From Antedon bifida (taxonomy: Eukaryota; Echinodermata; Crinoidea; Comatulida; Antedonidae), in contig OY727096.1 of assembly GCA_963402885.1 (NCBI GenBank), positions 11,327,820 to 11,391,819 on the forward strand: 64,000 nt of DNA, read 5' to 3'. Below are positions 57,873-64,000 of this stretch, piece by piece. A program made the translations under genes and the position numbers. Below the pieces are notes generated by a model. That model had not been told where the DNA came from. It searched no databases and saw only the letters and a list, made by a program, of their open reading frames with translations. Numbering within the stretch: position 1 is the first letter of the stretch; the number at the start of each line of letters is the position of its first letter.

Positions 57873-60800
57873 TAGACTCATGTCTCAAAAAATGATTCAT
57901 GCTCAAGTTTTCCTTGCTTATACTGCCAAAATCCTTGTACGTGGAGCCAAAAAGCAGTCCAATGCGACGAATGCCAAGGATGGACTCACACTAGCTGTAT
58001 GGGCATGAACACTGTTAATTATGAAGTTCTTGCTAATTCAAACATTTCATGGACTTGTTGCAATTGTGGAATGCCCAATTTTTCCACATCATTATTCTCA
58101 CAATGGACCATTGAGATGTCAAATAGTTCTTCTAGTCTAAGTAGTACAAAGTATAGCTTAGATGAAACTCCACTCAGTCCACCAGTGGCGACATCTTCGC
58201 CTAAAGCTTCTGGTCCGTTGCCACATGTTAGCAAAAACAAACCACCTACCAAAGACACACACTTGATGAATGAAAAAGGCATGATCAATGAAAGAACTCG
58301 GACTAAGCCTAAACGCGATACTGCCAAGGTACCATTAAAAATTCTTGTTATAAATTTCCAAAGCATAAAGAACAAATCAGCAGAACTTGCTGTCTGCCTG
58401 GACATCAATAAGCCAGACATTGTAATAGGGACTGAGACTTGGTTAAACCCCACAATTGGTAGTAACGAGATTTTCCCTCATGAGTATACTGTTATCCGCA
58501 AAGATCGTGATGACTCATGGGGAGGCGTATTACTCGCATTTAAGAAAAACCTTGTTACCGCACATATTACTGATACGGACACAGACTGTGAGATTGTATG
58601 GGCAGAATTACAAATTACAGGTGCTAAATCACTTCTGATTGGAGCCTTTTATCGCCCCCCTGATAAGAAAAACACCGCTTATCTACAAGAATTAAGAAAA
58701 TCTTTAACCAAAATCAAAAACATTAACAACTGTAATGTTTGGTTAGGTGGAGATTTCAACCTAGGAGACATAGACTGGGAGAGCCAAACCATTAGACCAG
58801 GAAATGATCCAAGAAATGTCTGTCACCAACTAATTGACATAACTTCAGATTTCAACTTGGAGCAGCAGGTTTTGTATCCTACTCGACATAATAGGATCTT
58901 GGATCTATTCTTCACAAATAACTCTACCCTAGTCGATAGTTCCAATGTAATACCGGGATGTAGTGATCACGACGGAATTGCAGTAATCACAATGAACTTG
59001 AAACCAAAACTAAATGCTCATAAACCGCACAAAGTTTATTTGTATCATAAGGCAAACATGATCGAACTTAAACAGGACATGAAAAACTTCAGTAACAAAT
59101 TTGTAGAAACCCACACCCAGCAAAATGACAACAGAAGTGATATTGTTTGTGTTGAGGATTTGTGGAGTCAATTTAAAGTCAAGTTGTTTGAACTGATGGA
59201 CAAACATATACCAACTAAAATGTCTGGGAAAACAAACAAACCCCCTTGGATAAACAATAAAATCAAGAAGATGCTACGACTTAAACAGAAGGCCTACAAC
59301 AAAGCAAGAAAAACTGGCAATGTAACAGACTGGGACAAATTTAAAAATATACGGACACACACCTTTAAAGTAACAAGAACTGCTCACAGGAGATATATCC
59401 GGGAATTTTGCTTGGGATCAAAAAAACAGTTTTGGTCCTTCGTAAAAAGCCTAAGGAAAGACTCCTCTGGCATACCAGCACTTAAAGATCAAGGATCAGT
59501 AATATCAGATAATATCACAAAAGCGGAACTACTTAATACCCAATTCACATCTGTTTTTACTAGGGAGGATTTAACATCTATCCCCCAAGTTGAGTCCTGT
59601 AAACACACACCTATTCCTGATATTACTGTTGATCCAAACGGTATTGAAAAATTACTCAAAGGACTCACACCAAATAAAGCTCCAGGGCCTGATGGAATAC
59701 ATCCACGTATCTTAAAGGAATTAGCCACTGAACTAGCCCCTATTTTATCAATAATCTACCAATGCTCACTAGACACTTGTCAACTACCCGATGATTGGAC
59801 ATTAGCAAACATCACCCTGATTTCCAAAAAGGGGGAGAGAACTAAACCAAGCAATTATAGGCCAGTATCACTTACTTCGGTGTGCTGTAAGTTACTTGAA
59901 CACGTGGTCCACTCTAACATTATGGACTATTTTGATAAACACCATACTCTCTCCGATCAACAACACGGATTTAGAAGCAAGCATTCGTGTGAAACGCAAC
60001 TTATTCAAACTATACATGATCTCACCTTTGCACAAAATAGCAAACACCAGACCGATGTTGTAGTGATGGACTTCTCAAAGGCGTTTGATGTAGTAGCACA
60101 TCAGCGTTTACTTCTTAAATTATCACATTATGGGATCTGCGGCAAACTAAATCATTGGATTTCTGCATTTCTTACAAACCGATCACAGCGAGTAATTGTA
60201 GGCGGCGAGCACTCCAAATGGGCCAAGGTTTTGTCTGGAGTACCACAAGGGACGGTCTTAGGCCCGCTCTTATTCCTCGTCTATATAAACGACCTACCAA
60301 ATGGAATAAACTGTACCACCCGTCTATTCGCGGACGACTGCGTCTTGTATAACACAATTAAAACCAAAAATGATTCAAAATTATTACAGCAAGATCTCGA
60401 CACTCTGTCAATATGGCAGAGAAAATGGCAGATGTCATTCAATGTAAACAAATGCTATCTCCTCAGAATTGCGGCATCAAAAAACCCAATCACCAATCAA
60501 TACAGTCTCGGAAATTCGATCTTGCAAGAGACTCACACCCACACCTATTTAGGTGTTGACATTGCTCACAATCTGAAATGGAACACACACATTAACAGAA
60601 TAGTTAGCACAGCCAACAAAACTCTCGGTTTTGTTCGTCGAAACCTAAGTTTCTGTAATAAGGACACCAAAGCAACTGCATACACTGCACTGGTAAGGCC
60701 AACCTTGGAATATTGTTCTGGGGTTTGGGACCCCTTTACCACTGAACTCATACAAAAAATTGGTAAAATTCAACGGCGAGCAGCCAGAATGGTCCATAAC

Positions 60801-61250
60801 AACTATGACTGGCAACAGAGTGTAACAGAACTAATAAAAGATCTGAATTGGGAACCACTTTCCTTAAGGCGAAAAACATCACGTCTTGTTACTTTACATA
60901 AAGCCATGGGGGGCCATCTGGCTCTGCCACTCCATTCTTATCTGGCGCCGGCTCAAAGGCAAACCCGTCGATCTTCAACCAGCAAATCATTTATCCAACA
61001 CCAAACACGCACTGATACTTACAAGTTCTCATATGTGACGAGAACAACTAGGGATTGGAACAAACTACCTCCAAATATACAGAACATTGAAGAAACTGAA
61101 TCTTTCAAGGAAGCATTAAAGGAACACTTAAAAAACATATCACCTGAAACCAGAGACTAAATAACAAAGACCCCGCATGCGCACAAACCCTGCTTGTTTT
61201 GATCCTTAAGGATCGTTAAGCAGTAACCGAAAGAAGAAGAAGAAGATGTG
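57873..61250 (+). mobile_element. CR1/Jockey-like LINE, nearly intact
   Basis: One long ORF (57999-61160) is preceded by an in-frame PHD-finger segment and followed by a short 3' UTR. The UTR ends GCAGTAACCGAAAGAAGAAG with further AAG units, a typical trinucleotide-repeat tail of this LINE group. The insertion is in the opposite orientation to the neighbouring TTC19-like gene. The 5' end was not delimited and no target-site duplication was identified. Confidence 0.85.
57999..61160 (+). CDS. LINE ORF: PHD finger, AP endonuclease and reverse transcriptase
   Basis: 1053 residues from the ATG at 57999. The frame is open further left to a stop at 57873-57875 and encodes CLYCQNPC...VQCDEC...WTHTSC, which with WTCCNCG just after the ATG forms a PHD-type zinc finger (C2-C2-HC-C2). 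Endonuclease motifs are INFQSIKNK (about 117), GTETWL (143), FYRPPD and GGDFNLGDIDW (249). RT motifs are APGPDGIHPRIL (about 560), MDFSKAFD (690), SGVPQGTVLGPLLF (747) and the catalytic FADD (777). No internal stops, so the enzyme may be active. The PHD part has no in-frame ATG; an ATG at 57880 lies in another frame just before an A6 run, suggesting a one-base slip there. Confidence 0.92.
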   Translation: MGMNTVNYEVLANSNISWTCCNCGMPNFSTSLFSQWTIEMSNSSSSLSSTKYSLDETPLSPPVATSSPKASGPLPHVSKNKPPTKDTHLMNEKGMINERTRTKPKRDTAKVPLKILVINFQSIKNKSAELAVCLDINKPDIVIGTETWLNPTIGSNEIFPHEYTVIRKDRDDSWGGVLLAFKKNLVTAHITDTDTDCEIVWAELQITGAKSLLIGAFYRPPDKKNTAYLQELRKSLTKIKNINNCNVWLGGDFNLGDIDWESQTIRPGNDPRNVCHQLIDITSDFNLEQQVLYPTRHNRILDLFFTNNSTLVDSSNVIPGCSDHDGIAVITMNLKPKLNAHKPHKVYLYHKANMIELKQDMKNFSNKFVETHTQQNDNRSDIVCVEDLWSQFKVKLFELMDKHIPTKMSGKTNKPPWINNKIKKMLRLKQKAYNKARKTGNVTDWDKFKNIRTHTFKVTRTAHRRYIREFCLGSKKQFWSFVKSLRKDSSGIPALKDQGSVISDNITKAELLNTQFTSVFTREDLTSIPQVESCKHTPIPDITVDPNGIEKLLKGLTPNKAPGPDGIHPRILKELATELAPILSIIYQCSLDTCQLPDDWTLANITLISKKGERTKPSNYRPVSLTSVCCKLLEHVVHSNIMDYFDKHHTLSDQQHGFRSKHSCETQLIQTIHDLTFAQNSKHQTDVVVMDFSKAFDVVAHQRLLLKLSHYGICGKLNHWISAFLTNRSQRVIVGGEHSKWAKVLSGVPQGTVLGPLLFLVYINDLPNGINCTTRLFADDCVLYNTIKTKNDSKLLQQDLDTLSIWQRKWQMSFNVNKCYLLRIAASKNPITNQYSLGNSILQETHTHTYLGVDIAHNLKWNTHINRIVSTANKTLGFVRRNLSFCNKDTKATAYTALVRPTLEYCSGVWDPFTTELIQKIGKIQRRAARMVHNNYDWQQSVTELIKDLNWEPLSLRRKTSRLVTLHKAMGGHLALPLHSYLAPAQRQTRRSSTSKSFIQHQTRTDTYKFSYVTRTTRDWNKLPPNIQNIEETESFKEALKEHLKNISPETRD

Positions 61251-61542
61251 TGGTGGTAATTTTTCATTATATAGAAAACAAAATTTAATCTTCCATATTA
61301 GCATTGTAAAATTCCTAGACTTATTTTTTTTTTTCGGAAATTTCATCCATATCAACAAACTTACAAACAGAAAAGGAAAAAAGAAAATTCGCAAACTCTA
61401 AGCTTAAATATATAGGATAATTCTATCAACAATACATTTTTGAGTTATGGAGCATATGTTTGCAAAAACAAGCATCAAGAATATTACAACTATTCAACAT
61501 ACATTGCATCATACTGGCACTACTATAATATAACTAGTACTA

Positions 61543-62260
61543 CTATATAAGCGAGTTTTTTACCAAAAAGTTTAGTAATGGAATTACCTTCAAGTTTACA
61601 AGTAAGAGGACAGAAACGGCTACAACACGTACCAGTTGCTGGAGACCAGCAACTGAGGGAGCAAGGAAAACAAGTTCATCCACATAACTAAGATGATTCA
61701 AAATAATGTTACTACATTGGCAACCCTGAACCATTTAGTCTAGAGTTAAGAGTACTAATATATATGTTGTAAAGGGACATAACCCCACCCTGTCTAACTC
61801 CATTGGATACTGTAAATGGATTTGAAACAGAGTTATCACAAAACTCGCTATTTCTCATAACAACATTTGAGCAATTCGACAATCCAAAGATTCATACCAT
61901 TGTTAATTAGCTTACTATAACAGTGATTGACTCGATCAAAAGCCTTACTGGCATCTAGAAAGCAGGCAAAAACTGGGCTACCATTTCTATTGTAGTAGTC
62001 AATGACATGTTTTAATACAAAGATACAAGTAACGGTCGAGTGTTTTGATTTAAATGCAAATTGCTAGTCGTTGGATTCCAATGAGTTACCACAGTGACTG
62101 ATCAAAATAGATTCAAAAGATAATACAGATGCTAAAGCAATAGGTCTAGTTGTTTAGTAATATCACCAGATTTACTCTTAACAATCTTCACTAGAATAAC
62201 TTTAACCAGATCTTTAGTTACATGGCCATGACACAGCATAGCATTAAAGCATATACTCAA
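61543..62260 (-). pseudogene. Decayed LINE reverse transcriptase fragment
   Basis: In broken minus-strand frames, from right to left, one reads AFKSKHSTVTCIFVLKHVID, then SPVFACFLDASKAFDRVNHC (RT motif with catalytic Asp), then past stops GCQCSNIILNHLSYVDELVF and LAPSVAGLQQL. The YADD motif has become YVDE, so the second catalytic Asp is lost. It is of a different LINE lineage from the copy just to its left. Confidence 0.75.
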
Positions 62261-62501
62261 TAAGATATTAGTTGTTTACTAGCATATTTATATGACCGGA
62301 AAGTACAATATTTTACCCTCTACCCCATTTCTCAATGTTTGCATACAGGTACATAATTCGACTAAAATGTATGTAGAGACTTTGTTTAGGCCTCAGATAC
62401 AGGTTTCCATTAGCCAGCATAGGATTGCTTTGTAATTTCCAAAATCACACCTTTGTCATACACCTTGAAAGTATGCAAATTAGCAGTAAAAATTAAATGA
62501 A

Positions 62502-62625
62502 ATATGCAAATAAGGGGGTAAAATTACAGTCGTCCCATATCTCAAAAACCACTAATGGAAATGCTAGAGTGTTGATTTTTTGTCTGAGATATGGTAATCC
62601 TATAATTTCACCCTAATTTGCATAT
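62502..62625. mobile_element. Small palindromic MITE, 124 bp
   Basis: The left end ATATGCAAATAAGGGGGTAA and the right end, inverted, ATATGCAAATTAGGGTGAAA match and continue to CCATATCTC on both sides, so nearly the whole element can fold back. Confidence 0.7.
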
Positions 62626-64000
62626 CATCGGGATGAGTCACAGAAGTGCGATGCTCAAATTTTGATCTCCTCATCTGTGACCATTTAAAAAGAAAAATCT
62701 CTGTTTGCAATTTGTTTCACTCAAAATGATAGATTGCCTAGCCTAAATTGTTTTCTACTGTGTGCTATTCACAGAAATAACAATATTTCTTTCTTCTTGT
62801 ATTGTACTCTAAACACTAGGATCATGTTGACTTGAAACTCAAAGCAACCCAACTCAAAGGAATTAGTTGTGCAAGAGCGCTTAAATGTCAACTTTCGAGC
62901 AACTGAACAAGAACTGTAAGAAAACAGTGTACAATCGCTTTTGTGGATACCAACACATACATGACTCAAAGTTTCTAATTGCAATTCAAATTTAAGTTCT
63001 TTTCAGCCCTGGTAGAATATTAAATCAACTCCCTGATGTTTAATTATTTTGCTTAAAGCCACATTCCCTACATTTTTTGAACAAACTGCATTTTATGTGA
63101 ATTTAAATGCTATATTGGCTTATTGCAATAATTTCCATCTTTAAACAGTAAAAATGTGAAATATAAGTCGATTTTAATCAATTTATATGGCCCACTATAA
63201 ATACCAGCATTGGTTTGCTTCTGTGATGCACCGATTCAATTGATCGCGAAGATAAAACATAGAAGAACTGTAAATTACAGAAAAAATACTGAGTTTTCCC
63301 CAATTTGTATTAACATTCTGCTAAAAAATGACTGAATGTTACTACAGCAACTAGACAATGCTGGCTAGGCATTAGCTAGCATACAATGTTTTGTGTATTT
63401 CATCAAAAATTCACCTAGGCGCAGTATTGGAAGCACCAAAAAGCATAAAAAAGCATAAGTAAGCATAATAGCATTTATATCTTTAGCTAATTTTGCACAA
63501 TTAAGCATGAGCTCTATATAACCTCTTTTCCCTTTTTTGTGTAGCTTTTGTTTTGCTTAAGCTTTAATATTTACTGTTATGCGCTTTTTAGCACTGCTAA
63601 TGCTGTTTTATTCACTGCTTAAGGTGTTTTTCATTAATTGCTAATTGTGCTTTTTAATTGAAATTGCTATTGCTTTTAGCATTGCAATAGCTCTTTTTGG
63701 CACTGCTAAAGCTATTATATTCACATGCTCTTAACTATTCTTATGCACAAATTCAATAATGTACTACTAAAAAAGCATACAAAAACAACCTAAAAATTGA
63801 TGTAGGCTATATAACGGTTCTAGTTACTTAAAAATGACCATCTAGTTTTTAAATAAATTGTTATAAATATAGTCGTTTTTCAAAAAATAACGAAAGAATT
63901 ATGTTTACGGTATGAAAATATATTAAAAACAAGAGAAAAAAAACATAATTATGTGATTAATAAAAATAAGTCTAAATTTAAAACAGATTGTTGCTAATAT
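62626..64000. other. Non-coding right end with a GCTTAA/AGCATAA-rich patch
   Basis: Around 63430-63750, words such as AAGCATAA, TAGCA, TTTAGC, GCACTGCTAA and GCTTAA recur on both strands in a loose, non-tandem pattern. No exon of the TTC19-like gene or any other gene was recognised. Confidence 0.4.

Noticed and set aside
1-64000. CRISPR array or prokaryotic operon
   Set aside because: Tandem arrays here have no unique spacers, genes are spliced, and no bacterial gene families were seen.

Overview
The window is AT-rich, intron-rich, repeat-dense metazoan DNA. Secreted fibrinogen-domain proteins, a CR1/Jockey-type LINE with an N-terminal PHD finger, many short TTAA-type inverted-repeat elements and a somatostatin/allatostatin-C-like peptide precursor suggest a marine invertebrate deuterostome, most likely an echinoderm. 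This is inference; the sequence alone does not fix the species. No bacterial-style operons, CRISPR arrays or confident tRNA genes were seen.

Layout. 1-3.85 kb: a minus-strand non-LTR retrotransposon; ORF2 is open and runs off the left edge, and ORF1 lies at 3019-3777. 4.97-6.2 kb: a degenerate 5S rRNA-like sequence fused to a pair of 352-bp inverted arms. 9.46-19.93 kb (+): a two-exon gene for a 98-residue secreted precursor ending in a Cys-ring peptide, with a 10.2-kb intron that holds a large 15-bp tandem array between inverted flanks. 20.3-25.1 kb (+): decayed pieces of an RTE-like LINE. 26.9-32.8 kb: foldback and MITE elements, including one with 14 copies of a TACCGTA motif and a Myb/SANT-like fragment.

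29.6-44.0 kb (-): two tandem four-exon genes for secreted fibrinogen-related (FReD) proteins of 329 and 352 residues. Their exon phases match exactly and each total CDS length is divisible by three. 44.43-48.21 kb (+): an intronless gene for a type II membrane arylsulfatase with a complete active site and an unusual lysine-rich tail of about 640 residues. It sits head-to-head with the second FReD gene across about 417 bp. 52.87-54.24 kb (-): the last two exons of a TTC19-like mitochondrial TPR protein, separated by a 21-bp minisatellite. 57.9-61.25 kb (+): a nearly intact CR1/Jockey-like LINE. 61.5-62.3 kb (-): a decayed LINE reverse transcriptase. The rest is intergenic or intronic DNA with short repeats.

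The host genes do not form one pathway. The FReD proteins are probable extracellular lectins, and the sulfatase would act on sulfated glycans at the cell surface or in the Golgi/lysosomal lumen. Their shared promoter region is the only sequence hint of a functional link. All exon models come from reading frame, splice sites and phase, with no transcript evidence.
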